Source: Burkholderia sp. WSM2230
GTDB lineage: Bacteria > Pseudomonadota > Gammaproteobacteria > Burkholderiales > Burkholderiaceae
Assembly: GCF_000472445.1 (NCBI RefSeq)
Contig: NZ_AXAJ01000001.1
Coordinates: 744,643 to 808,642, forward strand
Length of the DNA stretch: 64,000 nucleotides
Reading direction: 5' to 3'
The notes under the pieces are model-generated. The model saw only the letters and a list, made by a program, of their open reading frames with translations. It made no database searches and was not told the DNA's origin. The translations under genes were made by a program, and so were the position numbers. Of this stretch, positions 18,489 through 28,025 are shown in pieces (the stretch's first letter is position 1; each line of letters begins with the position of its first letter).

Positions 18489-20183
18489 CTACACTAAGCA
18501 GGACAGCCCGCCATCAGACACATTCGAGAGGATGTACTCCAGCTTGTCCAGAGAGAGCGGCTTTGTAAGGTGGTAGTCAAAACCCGCGGCAAGCGCGCGG
18601 GACTTGTCTGACTCAGCGGCGTAGCCGGTAAGGGCTACCAGCTGGACGTCGTCGAGGTTCGGGTTCAAACGGACCTGGCGTGCAACTTCGAAGCCATCCA
18701 TCACCGGCATCCCGATGTCAATCAATGCGACCTTTGGATGGCACGCTAACATTAGCTTGATTGCGTCGGCTCCATTGTCCGAAGTTGCCACTTCGTAGCC
18801 TTCGACTTCCAGCAGAATCCCGACCGCTTGCAAAGCCTCGCGATTGTCGTCGACGACCAGCAGTCGGACTCCTTTCATCTCGGTAGATGTCTTCGCCTGC
18901 CGAGTGGTGTCGGTATCGACCGCCGACCTTAGTATCGGCAATCTGAGGCTTACGGTCGTTCCACATCCCGGCCCGTCGCTGCGCAGCGAGATTTTTCCGC
19001 CGTGAAGCTCCACCATGCGCTTGGCGACGGCTAGTCCGATTCCAAGGCCTCCGTCTGCTCGCGCTCCGCCGCTGGCTCCTTGCGCGAATAAATCGAACAC
19101 GTGATGCTGAGCGGCGCTTTCAATACCAATGCCGTTGTCCTGAACCTCGATAAGTACCAAGCCGGGTGGGTCATCAAGATTGCCGGCGCTCTCCACGTTG
19201 ACGCTCAGCCGTATGTTCCCGCCGACCGCGGTGTATTTGGCCGCATTCGAAAGCAGATTGCCAAGGACCTGACTTAGTCGAACATGGTCAGCACGAACAA
19301 AGACCGGGTCGTCAAGGCCGGTGATGGTCAACGTATGCTTGCGCGCGTCGATGTGATGCCTGATGGCCGCAAGGGCATCGAACGTAATGTCGTTGAGCGA
19401 TGTATCGCTGAGCTTGATAGAGAGTTTTCCATGCTGCAGGCGCGCGGCATCGAGAAGGTCGTCAACCAGCGTGCGCAGGTGACGCATCTGCCTTTGTGCG
19501 ATTTTCAGCACACCAGCAGCTCGTGGATTATCAGCGCAGAGACGCGTCGCGGCGCCAATTGCACTATCTATTGGGGCCATGGGATTTCGCAGTTCGTGGC
19601 CAAGCATTGCGATGAATTCGTTGTGCCTACGGTCGCTGTCGACACTGACGTCCCGGGCATTCACTATGGTGAGCGCAGAGCCCGCGAAGACCGCCAGGTT
19701 GGACAGAAGCCGCGCATCTTCGGCGTCGAACCGGCAATCTTCCCGATGGGACATGACCCATATTGCCCCGAGGTCTCGTCCGGCGACATTGATGGGTACA
19801 ACGATACCTTCCGGGACGCAAATTCCGGGAAAGGCCAGGCACGGGAACTGGGTTTGTGGGTCGACGAATAGCTGAGCGGTACCCGCATGCAAGGTTACTG
19901 CGCAGGGGCACTCATTCCATGCGGTTGTCTTTCCCTGCAGTCCCGCACAGAGTCCGGATACGGCAAGCCAGCGAAAGAACCGCTCGTCGTCTTGCTGCTC
20001 AATGAGGCTGATGCCGGCGCTGCCTGCCGAGCAGAGCGACATGGCGGTGTCCGCAACAGCCTGCAGGAAGTCTGCTCGCGAGCCTGCCTGCGCCCGCGCG
20101 AGAGCAACGAGCGCCCGATTTTCGGCTGCATAATCTGGCGCCCGCGCAGGCCGTCGGGCAAGCTCGCCGGTATATCCGGGCAT
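18489..20183 (-). CDS. Hybrid sensor histidine kinase (GAF-HisKA-HATPase-REC)
   Basis: This 564-residue cytosolic hybrid kinase carries an N-terminal GAF-like sensor (about 30-170, cysteine-rich around NECPCAV). The HisKA domain has the phospho-acceptor His in MLGHELRNP (about 196). The HATPase domain shows the N box NLLSNAAKYT, G1 DNGIGI and G2 GLGIGLAVAK. A C-terminal receiver has its Asp in LIDIGMPVMDG (about 489). No transmembrane segments are seen. The ATG at 20183 is preferred over an in-frame TTG at 20195 because only the former has a GGA upstream. No separate response regulator or output protein is adjacent, so it is an orphan whose partner lies elsewhere. Confidence 0.88.
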   Translation of the reverse strand: MPGYTGELARRPARAPDYAAENRALVALARAQAGSRADFLQAVADTAMSLCSAGSAGISLIEQQDDERFFRWLAVSGLCAGLQGKTTAWNECPCAVTLHAGTAQLFVDPQTQFPCLAFPGICVPEGIVVPINVAGRDLGAIWVMSHREDCRFDAEDARLLSNLAVFAGSALTIVNARDVSVDSDRRHNEFIAMLGHELRNPMAPIDSAIGAATRLCADNPRAAGVLKIAQRQMRHLRTLVDDLLDAARLQHGKLSIKLSDTSLNDITFDALAAIRHHIDARKHTLTITGLDDPVFVRADHVRLSQVLGNLLSNAAKYTAVGGNIRLSVNVESAGNLDDPPGLVLIEVQDNGIGIESAAQHHVFDLFAQGASGGARADGGLGIGLAVAKRMVELHGGKISLRSDGPGCGTTVSLRLPILRSAVDTDTTRQAKTSTEMKGVRLLVVDDNREALQAVGILLEVEGYEVATSDNGADAIKLMLACHPKVALIDIGMPVMDGFEVARQVRLNPNLDDVQLVALTGYAAESDKSRALAAGFDYHLTKPLSLDKLEYILSNVSDGGLSCLV

Positions 20184-20195
20184 GCTACCGTCCAA

Positions 20196-20622
20196 GGGAT
20201 GATGGCGAAGGGGACTGGAAGGAAACGCTCGCCGCAGCTTGCGACCAATGCCTTATCCCAAACTTTGAGCGAATGCATAACAGTAGGGGACTCCGTCGAT
20301 GAAGTCAACGGCGGACGGCCTGATCGGGAGATTTCGGCAGACAGCTGGTTCGGGCGCATTTGCGCTGCCGGATTAACACCGGGGGGTGGTCACCGAAGAT
20401 TGCCGTCAGAACGTCGTGAGCATAGTGGGCCGCAATACGTTCAGCGTATGTTCATCAAGCGTGAACGCGGTCGGCTCGACGACCAAGCGCAGCACTGCCC
20501 GAGGCGACATCGAGTGAAATGGGCTATCGCTACCGTTCTTATAGCGATCTGCGCATTCTCTGCTCTTCGGCGCTGAGCGCACGAACGACTGCCACGTGCC
20601 GCTCGAGGGGTCAGGAGGCGTC
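20196..20622. other. Upstream region without recognised gene
   Basis: This region lies between the divergent kinase start and the GntR remnant. Open frames exist, but none contains a GntR helix-turn-helix or any other motif I recognise. The N-terminal half of the GntR gene is therefore missing rather than merely shifted in frame. Confidence 0.35.
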
Positions 20623-20880
20623 ATGCGTCACCTCATCTCACGATATAGACCAGAGTGTAGCCAGAACTCGCCGCTCGTCTTGATGATGGAAACGGTCATG
20701 GGAATTGCGTCGCAATTTGCAACCGATTTTGGAATTAACGCGAGCGAATTTGCGCTAAACGAGCGACGAGAGATCGTAGATGCAATCGAGGCCCGCAAGG
20801 TTTCAAAGGCAACCGCTGCGGTGAAGGCTCATCTGGACAATGTCCACTCGCGATATCGAAACGCAATCGACCAGTCGTAG
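20623..20880 (+). pseudogene. GntR/FadR-type regulator remnant (end of FCD domain)
   Basis: The open frame ends with SPLVLMMETVMGIASQF, then a long helix with REIVDAIEARKVSKATAA and AHLDNVHSRY. This is the end of an FCD effector domain, in which the penultimate helix reads (R)xxIxxAIxARDxxxAxxAMxxHL. The winged-helix N-terminus and the metal-binding front part of FCD are absent, and no ribosome binding site precedes the frame. It is a truncated regulator, about a third of normal length. Confidence 0.65.
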
Positions 20881-21115
20881 AAGTGCAGGCAGGTCTCCCA
20901 AAGGGACGGCAGCGCCGACGGCATGGGCGCCCATACGGGCCTGCGGTGCGCTAAAGAAGGAATTGCCGGAGCATTTGCGGCGGACGCTGACGATGCGTCG
21001 TTCCCGTCATCACAGCATGAAGACGGACGACCACCGCAGACTCTGCGGCACCGTATCGATCAGCGAGCCCCCCGCGACAGGTGAGGACCGCGCGATACTG
21101 GGTCATTGGGCGGCT

Positions 21116-22306
21116 TTAACCGGTTCGTTTCCAGTCTTGGAGCAGCAGCGCTTCGCTAAGCATCGACGGGTGCCACGCTTCGTCCAGTGCGCGACGCAAG
21201 AGCGCTTGCTGACTGGCGGGCGCAAGGCCACCTGCCGGTGGGTCGCGATCAAGATTGGTAGGGAACGCGTATCCTTCCGCCGTGGATGCAATGACGGACT
21301 CGATCTCAGTCGCGGTCAACTGGCCGTTGGCCGTGTACTCGAGAAGTACGGGATAGACGGCTTCACACATGCGCATGCGATCGAGAGTTTCCATCGCGCG
21401 GCCATAAGCCGAAGATATCTGCAACAGATTCGCGATTCGCTGCACGTCTGGCGTGCGATTCGCGCCGGCGGCATGGAAGAGTGCCGGATTAAAAAAGAGC
21501 GCGTCCCCTTTAGCGAGAGGTAACTGCACGCAGTGGGCTTCGAAGAAGTCGCGAAAGTCGGGGCGTCGCCACGCCAGGTAGCCTTGAGCATAACGCTGCG
21601 AAAACGGCAGCAGTTTCGTGGGACCACTCTCGATTGGCATGTCGCTATGCGCGACAGCGCCTTGCAGTGTCAGGAATGGCGACATCGTATGGACATGGGC
21701 GGGAAAACGCTGCGCTTCCTCTACTGTCTGGAAGCCGAGATGGTAGTCGCGGTGTGCTTGCTGCGCCTCTCCGCCTGGGCGAACGACGTTGACCTGAGCG
21801 GTCATCTGAAAGCAGGGGCCGAGCCATGCTTGCGCGACACATGCGATGAACGCATTCGAAAAATAGCGTGCGAACACGGTGGGCGCATGCAGACAGAGCT
21901 TTTCGTGAGCGTTCCAGATGCGGTCGTTCGCGCCCGCTTTGGCGAAATGGTCTGCTCCTTGTGTCCCGGATTCACGCTCCTGCCTGATGATCTGTTCAAA
22001 AATGCGGGTCGCTTCATCGACGGGCGCCGTGTCCCTGAAGGCGCTCTTTAGCACCAGCACGCCCGCGCCGTCGAGAAGCACGTTTGTCCATTCGGCCTGC
22101 AGCGCCTGTTGCCGAACAGGATCGATCAAAACTTCATCAAGCGCACGGCAATCGTAGAAGGGAACTTCGCACTCTGCCTCGACCGAAAATCGCAAGCCGA
22201 GGTCAGTCTTTTTCCGCAGTTGATCCGCGAAAGCTTCGAGTGAGCAGTCGCTCTCCCGATACCAGTTGTTTGCTAACGTTTCGCTGCGTGGCTCCGTTGC
22301 ATTCAT
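21116..22306 (-). CDS. Phytanoyl-CoA dioxygenase-like Fe(II)/2-oxoglutarate oxygenase
   Basis: This 396-residue protein belongs to the PhyH family, which hydroxylates small molecules using Fe(II), O2 and 2-oxoglutarate. The iron triad is visible as H185-R-D187 in AHRDYHLGF and a distal His (H278) in NPALFHAAGANRT, with an Arg a few residues on to bind 2-oxoglutarate. The start at 22306 was chosen because GGAGCGAGAC immediately precedes the ATG. It diverges from a LacI-type regulator 92 bases away, which probably controls it. The substrate is not deducible. It could hydroxylate a sugar acid, cyclitol or betaine before further breakdown. Confidence 0.82.
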   Translation of the reverse strand: MNATEPRSETLANNWYRESDCSLEAFADQLRKKTDLGLRFSVEAECEVPFYDCRALDEVLIDPVRQQALQAEWTNVLLDGAGVLVLKSAFRDTAPVDEATRIFEQIIRQERESGTQGADHFAKAGANDRIWNAHEKLCLHAPTVFARYFSNAFIACVAQAWLGPCFQMTAQVNVVRPGGEAQQAHRDYHLGFQTVEEAQRFPAHVHTMSPFLTLQGAVAHSDMPIESGPTKLLPFSQRYAQGYLAWRRPDFRDFFEAHCVQLPLAKGDALFFNPALFHAAGANRTPDVQRIANLLQISSAYGRAMETLDRMRMCEAVYPVLLEYTANGQLTATEIESVIASTAEGYAFPTNLDRDPPAGGLAPASQQALLRRALDEAWHPSMLSEALLLQDWKRTG

Positions 22307-22398
22307 GTCTCGCTCCGTTTTCGTCAAGCATAGACGCATCGTCGAGCCGGGAGGTACGATAAACACATCAAAAAACCATCAAAACCAAGGACGTGACG

Positions 22399-23439
22399 AT
22401 GGCTCATCGCTTCCTCATAAAAGAGATTGCGTTGCAGGCTGGTGTCGGTGTCGCTACGGTGGACCGCGTATTGAACAGGCGTGCCCATGTGCGCGAAGGC
22501 ACACGCAGGCGGGTCGAGCAGGCTATCCGGGAGTTGGAGAAGCAGGAGATTCAACTGGCGGCGACGGGGCGCAAGCTCATCATCGATGTGGTGGCCGAAG
22601 CGCCGTCCCGATTCTCCACGGAAATTCAGGAGGCACTCGAAGCGGAGTTACCCGCCTTTCACCCTGCGGTGCTGAGGCCCCGCTTTCACATGCGTGAAAC
22701 GATGACTACGGCGGAGGTCGTTGAAACGCTTCGATCGATTGGCAGGCGAGGTAGTCACGGCGTTTTGCTGAAAGCACGGGACGTCTCTGATATCTCCGAC
22801 GCAATCGGAGAGTTGAAGACAATGGGCATACCTGTCGTGACCACGTTCACCGACATTCCGTTGTCGGCGCGCATCGCCTACGGCGGACCCGATAATCGGG
22901 TGGCGGGTGCGACGGCGGCGTATCTCATCGGTCAGTGGCTGAAAGGTACCGGCGGAACGGTGTTAATCACGATGAGTGACGAAGGCTTCAGAGGAGAGGA
23001 GGAGCGTGAGGCGAGTTTCCGGCGCGCCCTGCGTGTAAGTTACCCGAACCTGAGTTTGCTCGACGCGAGTGGTGGACACGGATTGAATCTGCAAACAGAA
23101 GAGAGGATGCGCAAAGTCGTGACCAGAAGGTCAAGCATTGCTGCCGTGTACTCGATGGGTGGAGGCAACGCAGCCGTGCTTAAAGTGTTGGAGGCGGCGA
23201 AGCAAAACCCCATATGCTTTATCGGGCACGATCTTGACCGCGACAACGTTGGCTTGCTTCTTCGGGGAAGTGTGCAGGCCATCCTTCATCACGATTTGCG
23301 TCAGGACATGCGTTCGGCTTGCCAGCACATCATGCACTTTCATCGGCTGATTCCTGCATCAGCGATCGCTCCATCTTCTTCGGTCGTCGTCGTGACTCCG
23401 GAAAACATCCCGGAGCACATTGCCAGTCGATTTAGATAG
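22399..23439 (+). CDS. LacI-family transcriptional regulator
   Basis: This 346-residue regulator has the LacI helix-turn-helix (IKEIALQAGVGVATVDRVLN, 7-26; the VDRVLN hinge replaces the usual VSRVLN). A periplasmic-binding-protein-like sensor domain of the sugar-binding 4 type follows. The ATG at 22399 has AAGGA eight bases upstream; a GTG two codons earlier is possible. It diverges from the PhyH oxygenase, so the 92-base spacer probably holds both promoters and the operator, although no clear palindrome was seen. The sensor domain type suggests a sugar, polyol or derivative as inducer, consistent with the CUT2 importer further along. Confidence 0.87.
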   Translation: MAHRFLIKEIALQAGVGVATVDRVLNRRAHVREGTRRRVEQAIRELEKQEIQLAATGRKLIIDVVAEAPSRFSTEIQEALEAELPAFHPAVLRPRFHMRETMTTAEVVETLRSIGRRGSHGVLLKARDVSDISDAIGELKTMGIPVVTTFTDIPLSARIAYGGPDNRVAGATAAYLIGQWLKGTGGTVLITMSDEGFRGEEEREASFRRALRVSYPNLSLLDASGGHGLNLQTEERMRKVVTRRSSIAAVYSMGGGNAAVLKVLEAAKQNPICFIGHDLDRDNVGLLLRGSVQAILHHDLRQDMRSACQHIMHFHRLIPASAIAPSSSVVVVTPENIPEHIASRFR

Positions 23440-23462
23440 GCCCGTCTTCACAAAGGCTGCAA

Positions 23463-24524
23463 TCACACGCGGGGCGGGTTTCCGTTCCAGGCGTCCTGCA
23501 GCAGAGCGCGAAGCGGCTCGCGCTCTATCGGGCGTGGATTCCAATAAGGGTTTGCCAGTGCGATATCGCATGCACGGTCGAGATCGGATTCCTGCATTCC
23601 AATCTCGCGCAACCCCGACGGAATGTTGAGTTCGCGACCAAGCTCGAAGACGCCAAGCGCTGCGCTTTCACTTCCTAGTGCTCGCGCGATTCGCAACATG
23701 GCATCGGGTGCCGCGTCGCTGTTGTACGCCAACGCGTGGGGCAAGACGATAGCGTGCGTTTCCGCGTGTGGGAGACTGAAGCTTCCTCCCAAGGTGTGGC
23801 AGAGCTTGTGGTGAAGAGCCATTCCGACGTGGCCCAGTACACTGCCGCACATCCATGCGCCGTAAAGACACTCGCCCCGCGCCGAGATGTTCTGGGGATC
23901 CGCTTTGATGCCCCTCAGGCCGGCTGCCATCGCGCGTATTCCGTCTTCGGCCATCAGCGACATGACGGGATTACCGTCGCGGGCATACAGCCCTTCCGCA
24001 GCATGCGCAATGGCATTCAGGCCGCTTACGAAGGACAGCCCGAGCGGCAGGCTCGACGACAGGATGGGATCGTAGATAATAGTCTTGGGCAGCACACGCT
24101 GGTCGCGTCCGGTACGCTTCAACCCATCCTCGGTGAGTCCGTAGATCGGTGTCATCTCCGAGCCAGCATACGTCGTAGGAATTGCAATGATCGGCAAGCT
24201 GGATTCCAGGGCGATGGCTTTACCCAGGCCGACGGTGGATCCTCCGCCTATCGCCACCGCGCAATCGGCGCCAACGCTTCGTGCATGGTCACGGGCACGT
24301 CTCGCTGTTTCAATCGGGACGTGCATCTTTGCTTCTGCAAAGATACCTGCGCTGAGCGGCCCCAGCAGATTGGAAACCTGCGCTGCTTGCGCCTCCTGTT
24401 CCGGGGTGCAAAGGACCAAGGCCTTTTTAGCTCCGAGCGCGTGAACTTCTTCTTTGACGCGGGCTAGTACGCCGGCGCCGAAGACCACTTTCGAAGGCTG
24501 CGAGGTATAAACAAAATCGTGCAT
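23463..24524 (-). CDS. Maleylacetate reductase
   Basis: This 353-residue iron-containing alcohol dehydrogenase-fold enzyme would reduce maleylacetate to 3-oxoadipate with NAD(P)H. The N-terminus FVYTSQPSKVVFGAG, the cofactor loop AIGGGSTVGLGKAIAL (about 91-106), AIPTTYAGSEMTPIYG (about 114-129) and the His-rich segment MALHHKLCHTLGG (about 235-247) with LPHAETHA match the maleylacetate reductase subgroup. The ATG at 24524 is set by an AAGGAT site; an upstream start would add 31 residues. It is the last gene of the minus-strand operon opened by hydroxyquinol 1,2-dioxygenase, whose product is maleylacetate. The two genes together define the lower hydroxyquinol pathway. Confidence in the reaction is high because of context. 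Confidence 0.9.
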   Translation of the reverse strand: MHDFVYTSQPSKVVFGAGVLARVKEEVHALGAKKALVLCTPEQEAQAAQVSNLLGPLSAGIFAEAKMHVPIETARRARDHARSVGADCAVAIGGGSTVGLGKAIALESSLPIIAIPTTYAGSEMTPIYGLTEDGLKRTGRDQRVLPKTIIYDPILSSSLPLGLSFVSGLNAIAHAAEGLYARDGNPVMSLMAEDGIRAMAAGLRGIKADPQNISARGECLYGAWMCGSVLGHVGMALHHKLCHTLGGSFSLPHAETHAIVLPHALAYNSDAAPDAMLRIARALGSESAALGVFELGRELNIPSGLREIGMQESDLDRACDIALANPYWNPRPIEREPLRALLQDAWNGNPPRV

Positions 24525-24630
24525 TGAAGCATCCTTACCAGTCGTAGTGCGCGGTTGATGTCGAGCGAGCATCCAGAGGCCACCAATCTCGAACATCAGT
24601 ACCTGCGATCTGCTCATGCCCTGCTATCGA

Positions 24631-25521
24631 TCAAGCACTGGCTTTGGGTTGCCGTGCTTCAACGTTGTGGAACTGCTGCATGGTTGTGTCGAACGACCTG
24701 GTCGCCATTTCTTGCAGCGGAAGCTTGCGATACTCGGTCGAGATGATCTCGACGCCGTACCACTCGCCGTTAAATCCGGCGCCCTGGACCGCCTCAATGA
24801 ACCCCGGACAATCGAACTCGCCCTCACCACAAAGCTTGCGGCGAAAGACAGTATCTTCCAGCAACGATCCTTCGACGGTCGAGCTGGCGTCGTCGAGTTC
24901 GACCGCCTTGATGAACTGCGGAGGGACTTTTGCGATTTCGCTGAAGTCGATTCCGCCGCGAACCATGTGCCAGATATCCAGGAGTAGGCCACCGTTTGGC
25001 TGGTTAGCTTCCTGAACGATCGCGAGACCATCTTCAAGCGTTTTGACGATCGAGAACGGCATGACTTCGATCGACACGTTTGAACCAACCTCGGCCGCTT
25101 CCTGACACAGAGTTGCGAATTCATCCGCCATCCGGGCGAAGTTGGGCGTTCGCTGATCCAGCACACTCGCAGCAATCTTCACGTTCTTCATGCCAAACTT
25201 CGCGCCTAGTTCGAGGATCACGCGGCGAGCACGATCCGACGCCTGGCGCTCGGGACCGTCCCTGTACCAGTCAACGAGGAACTCAAGTTCGAAGTGTTTG
25301 ATGCCGTTGTCTTCCAGTATGTGTTTGACAGTGTCCGCGCCTACCTTGTCGATAGTCGCCACCAGGTCCTCATGGATCACGCCAATGCCCCGCCAACCGG
25401 CTCTTGCTGCCGCTTCGACGCGCGCCTGTAACGAGTAAGGACTGATAGAAGGCTGGAGCGGATCCACGTCTCCAGCGAGAGTCCAGTACGCGGCCAGCAG
25501 GTCAATGTCAAATGTGCTCAA
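24631..25521 (-). CDS. Sugar phosphate isomerase/epimerase-fold protein (AP endonuclease 2 TIM barrel)
   Basis: This 296-residue TIM-barrel protein belongs to the family that includes xylose isomerase-like epimerases and inosose dehydratase (IolE). Metal-binding acidic and His residues appear at strand ends in VSIEVMPFS, LLLDIWHM and WYGVEIIS. The most likely start is the TTG at 25521 (STFDIDLLAAYW), 31 bases after the upstream gene's stop; no ATG fits, since the longer frame overlaps that gene. It sits in the hydroxyquinol operon, where a classical isomerase has no obvious role. A dehydratase or isomerase acting on a keto-cyclitol or open-chain precursor is an inference. Confidence 0.8.
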   Translation of the reverse strand: MSTFDIDLLAAYWTLAGDVDPLQPSISPYSLQARVEAAARAGWRGIGVIHEDLVATIDKVGADTVKHILEDNGIKHFELEFLVDWYRDGPERQASDRARRVILELGAKFGMKNVKIAASVLDQRTPNFARMADEFATLCQEAAEVGSNVSIEVMPFSIVKTLEDGLAIVQEANQPNGGLLLDIWHMVRGGIDFSEIAKVPPQFIKAVELDDASSTVEGSLLEDTVFRRKLCGEGEFDCPGFIEAVQGAGFNGEWYGVEIISTEYRKLPLQEMATRSFDTTMQQFHNVEARQPKASA

Positions 25522-25552
25522 TTGGTGTATTCCAAAAGCAGGGTTCGAATTT

Positions 25553-26905
25553 TCAGGCAGGAACCAGCGCTGCAAAGCGCTCGCTGATACGGTGGCCCGA
25601 TGCATCCAGCTCGTCGAGCCGTTGCTCCAGATGCTCGTAGAGGAGTTTTCCGTCGCGCTTTTTGAATTCGCCGGCGACCAACACAGTGTCGACGTTTGCT
25701 GCACTTCCCTGCATCAGTACTGCCGAAACAGGATCGTGCACTGGTCGCATACTCAATCCGTCTGCGCGGATCAAAACGACATCGGCTTGTTTTCCCGGCG
25801 TCAGCGAGCCGAGGCGGTCCTGAAGGCCCAGTGCCTCTGCACCGCGGATCGTTATCCAACTGAGAGCATCAGAGGTGGATATCGTGGAATGAGCGGGCAA
25901 CTGTCCGGTTTCGGCCCGAGCTTCCGCGTTGTCCAACGCGCGCTGCGACGCCAATGCGACGCGCGCAACGGTGAACATATCGCCTGCGATGGCCGACTCG
26001 AGGTCGACTCCGAGGGAAGGCGCGCTGCCCGCATCGCGCAGACGGCCGGTAATCGGATGGCCGTGCCCCTGCGTCATTTCGGTCTCGGGCGCCACAGAAA
26101 ATGTGACGCCACGATCGATCATCATCCGGAGTTGCGCGTCAGTCAGATTGTTACCGTGCACGATGTTGGTGGTCGGGCCAAGAAGGTTAGCCTCCGCCAG
26201 ACGTTCCCAACCATCTGGTGTCTTCGGGTCCAGACCCGCGCAGTGCATGCTGGCGATGAGTTCGAATTCGGCCGCCAGTCGAAAATCATGCTCGGACACC
26301 TCATACGTCGAGTAGTGAGGCCCGAGAATCGCCATCCCGAGTGTGACTCTGGCGTCGCGCCTCGCAAATCTGTTCTTCAGCAAGCGCTCGATTTCGCCGC
26401 GAGGATGAGGAATCTCACTGAAGTGCTTCTGTCCGGGCTTCGGGTCCGGCTTTGGAGAGCCGTGAAAATAGACCGCACGAATTCCTGATTCGAGCAGCCC
26501 GTCGATCGCACGATCCGTGTGGTCGGGCGTCGGATTGTTGTGGCACCAGTCACCGAGCGTTGTCGTTCCCAGGTTCAGCTGGTTAAGCGCGCCCACCAGC
26601 GTGCCGATGTAGAGGTCATCCGGGTTGAAACATGTCGCAAGTCCCGCATGAACGCTGCGGAAGTAGGTAGGCAATGTCCAGTTCGCCGTCACGCCGCGAA
26701 GGGCGGTCTGCCACGTGTGCATATGCGCGTTGATGAGGCCCGGAATGACGATGCAACCGGACGCATCGAGCTGTTCCGCATCGTGTGACTGAACCTCCGG
26801 ACCGATGTCGACAATGCGGCCGTCCTCGATCAATAGGTTGAAGCGGCCATTGCCGATGACCGGATCCATCGTGATTACGTGACCTCCTGTAATCAGCAGC
26901 TTCAT
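25553..26905 (-). CDS. TRZ/ATZ-type amidohydrolase (deaminase/chlorohydrolase family)
   Basis: This 450-residue metal-dependent hydrolase of the subtype including cytosine deaminase, SAH deaminase and atrazine chlorohydrolases shows INAHMHTWQ (HxH metal site, about 58-66), a third His in SMHCAGLD, a fourth in NIVHGNNL and the metal Asp in SLGVDLES. Members remove amino or halide groups from rings. The ATG at 26905 has GGAGAC six bases upstream. It is the fourth gene of the six-gene operon. In a hydroxyquinol route it might deaminate an aminated ring or open a cyclic amide, but a dehydrating role cannot be excluded. The substrate is unknown. Confidence 0.83.
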   Translation of the reverse strand: MKLLITGGHVITMDPVIGNGRFNLLIEDGRIVDIGPEVQSHDAEQLDASGCIVIPGLINAHMHTWQTALRGVTANWTLPTYFRSVHAGLATCFNPDDLYIGTLVGALNQLNLGTTTLGDWCHNNPTPDHTDRAIDGLLESGIRAVYFHGSPKPDPKPGQKHFSEIPHPRGEIERLLKNRFARRDARVTLGMAILGPHYSTYEVSEHDFRLAAEFELIASMHCAGLDPKTPDGWERLAEANLLGPTTNIVHGNNLTDAQLRMMIDRGVTFSVAPETEMTQGHGHPITGRLRDAGSAPSLGVDLESAIAGDMFTVARVALASQRALDNAEARAETGQLPAHSTISTSDALSWITIRGAEALGLQDRLGSLTPGKQADVVLIRADGLSMRPVHDPVSAVLMQGSAANVDTVLVAGEFKKRDGKLLYEHLEQRLDELDASGHRISERFAALVPA

Positions 26906-26985
26906 CAACGCGTCTCCTCTGTTATGGATGGGATACATACTCGTCGAGGTCAAGCATGCAATCTCGCCTCGACGTTATTAGCAGA

Positions 26986-27564
26986 TCACTTGTTCAGAAG
27001 TTTGCGCTGCTGGGCGAAAAGCGCAAAGGCCTTCAACTGGGCGGAGATGATCTCGCGCGTCTGCGGGTCGGTGATGGTCTTACCCTCGACGTCAACCTTG
27101 CTCGCAGCGCCGCCAACCATCACTTCCGGCTTGTTGAGCACCTGCGCATCGAGGAACACCATGCTTTGACGCAGATGATATTGCGCACGGGCACCACCGA
27201 AGATGCCGGGCGATGCCGACTGGATCGCTACGGGCTTCCCAGCAAAAGGAGGTGTCGGGAGGCGAGAAAGCCAGTCCAGCGCATTTTTAAGGACACCCGG
27301 AACGGAATAGTTGTACTCGGGCGTAACGATGATGACGCCGTCTGCCTCGCTGATTGCATTGCCCAGGTCGAGCACCGATTGCGGAAAGCCTTCGGCCTGG
27401 ACATCCGCGTCGTAGTGCGGGAGCAGCCCAACCGAGGGAAGCTTCGTGAGCCGAACGTTTTCGGGCGCGAGTGCCTGCAGCGAGTCTGCGATAGCCGCAT
27501 GGAAGGAGAGACGACGCAGGCTGCCGACGAGCGTTACGAGACGCAGCGAGTTTTGATCAGACAT
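26986..27564 (-). CDS. NADPH-dependent FMN/quinone reductase
   Basis: This 192-residue flavodoxin-fold reductase (FMN_red family) has VGSLRRLSFH near the N-terminus (FMN phosphate loop), VIIVTPEYNYSVPGVLKNAL (about 77-96) and GGARAQYHLRQSM, all family hallmarks. GGAAA precedes the ATG. In this operon the likely job is reduction of 2-hydroxy-1,4-benzoquinone to hydroxyquinol, which autoxidises readily, or supply of reduced flavin to a monooxygenase not encoded here. Its absolute role is inferred from context. Confidence 0.87.
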   Translation of the reverse strand: MSDQNSLRLVTLVGSLRRLSFHAAIADSLQALAPENVRLTKLPSVGLLPHYDADVQAEGFPQSVLDLGNAISEADGVIIVTPEYNYSVPGVLKNALDWLSRLPTPPFAGKPVAIQSASPGIFGGARAQYHLRQSMVFLDAQVLNKPEVMVGGAASKVDVEGKTITDPQTREIISAQLKAFALFAQQRKLLNK

Positions 27565-27644
27565 GAGATTTCCTTTTGAAAGTGGTTTTGCGACGACCGG
27601 AAGGCCATCTAAGTAAGATTCGTTTCAATGTTCGGCGTCGCCGT

Positions 27645-28025
27645 TCAAGCACGTACCTGGCGCAACTCACGACCTGCCGCGATCGCGTCTCGTGCTTCAG
27701 AGTCGGCCTGCTGATCGATCTCATAATCGACTTCGTAGTCGACCTGGAAGCGCGCCGTTCGGATGTCGCCGAGCCTTTCTCGCACTCTCAGGTGCTCTGG
27801 ATGAGCCGCGTATCCGTCGAGTGCGGCCTGCGAGTCGAACTCCGTGATCAGGATGACATCGCAGGCATAATCGACCGCGCTGGAATCGAGCCCGACTTCG
27901 AGCTTGAGCATGCCGGGGATCACGCCTCGCAGTCCTTCGAAACTCTCCTTGACGAGTCTGCGTGCTTCCTGACGCTCGCCCGGCGTCTCGCCACGGACTC
28001 GCCACATGACGATATGTCGGATCAT
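27645..28025 (-). CDS. Dabb-family (stress-responsive alpha/beta-barrel) protein
   Basis: This 126-residue protein starts MIRHIVMWRVR and contains VDYACDVILITEFDS and YAAHPEHLRVRERL, the signature of the dimeric alpha+beta barrel (Dabb) family (HxxxFxF, yDxxLxxxFxs, LxxYxxHPxH). Members include small cyclases and isomerases as well as proteins of unknown role. The ATG overlaps the stop of the upstream dioxygenase gene by four bases (ATGA), indicating tight co-translation. The C-terminal 25 residues extend beyond the usual 95-100 residue domain. It may help handle an unstable quinone or ring-cleavage intermediate, which is a guess. Confidence 0.8.
   Translation of the reverse strand: MIRHIVMWRVRGETPGERQEARRLVKESFEGLRGVIPGMLKLEVGLDSSAVDYACDVILITEFDSQAALDGYAAHPEHLRVRERLGDIRTARFQVDYEVDYEIDQQADSEARDAIAAGRELRQVRA

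Noticed and set aside
19887..20576. 229-codon open frame on the plus strand
   Set aside because: It overlaps the start of the histidine kinase antisense and contains no recognisable domain, so it does not supply the missing GntR N-terminus.
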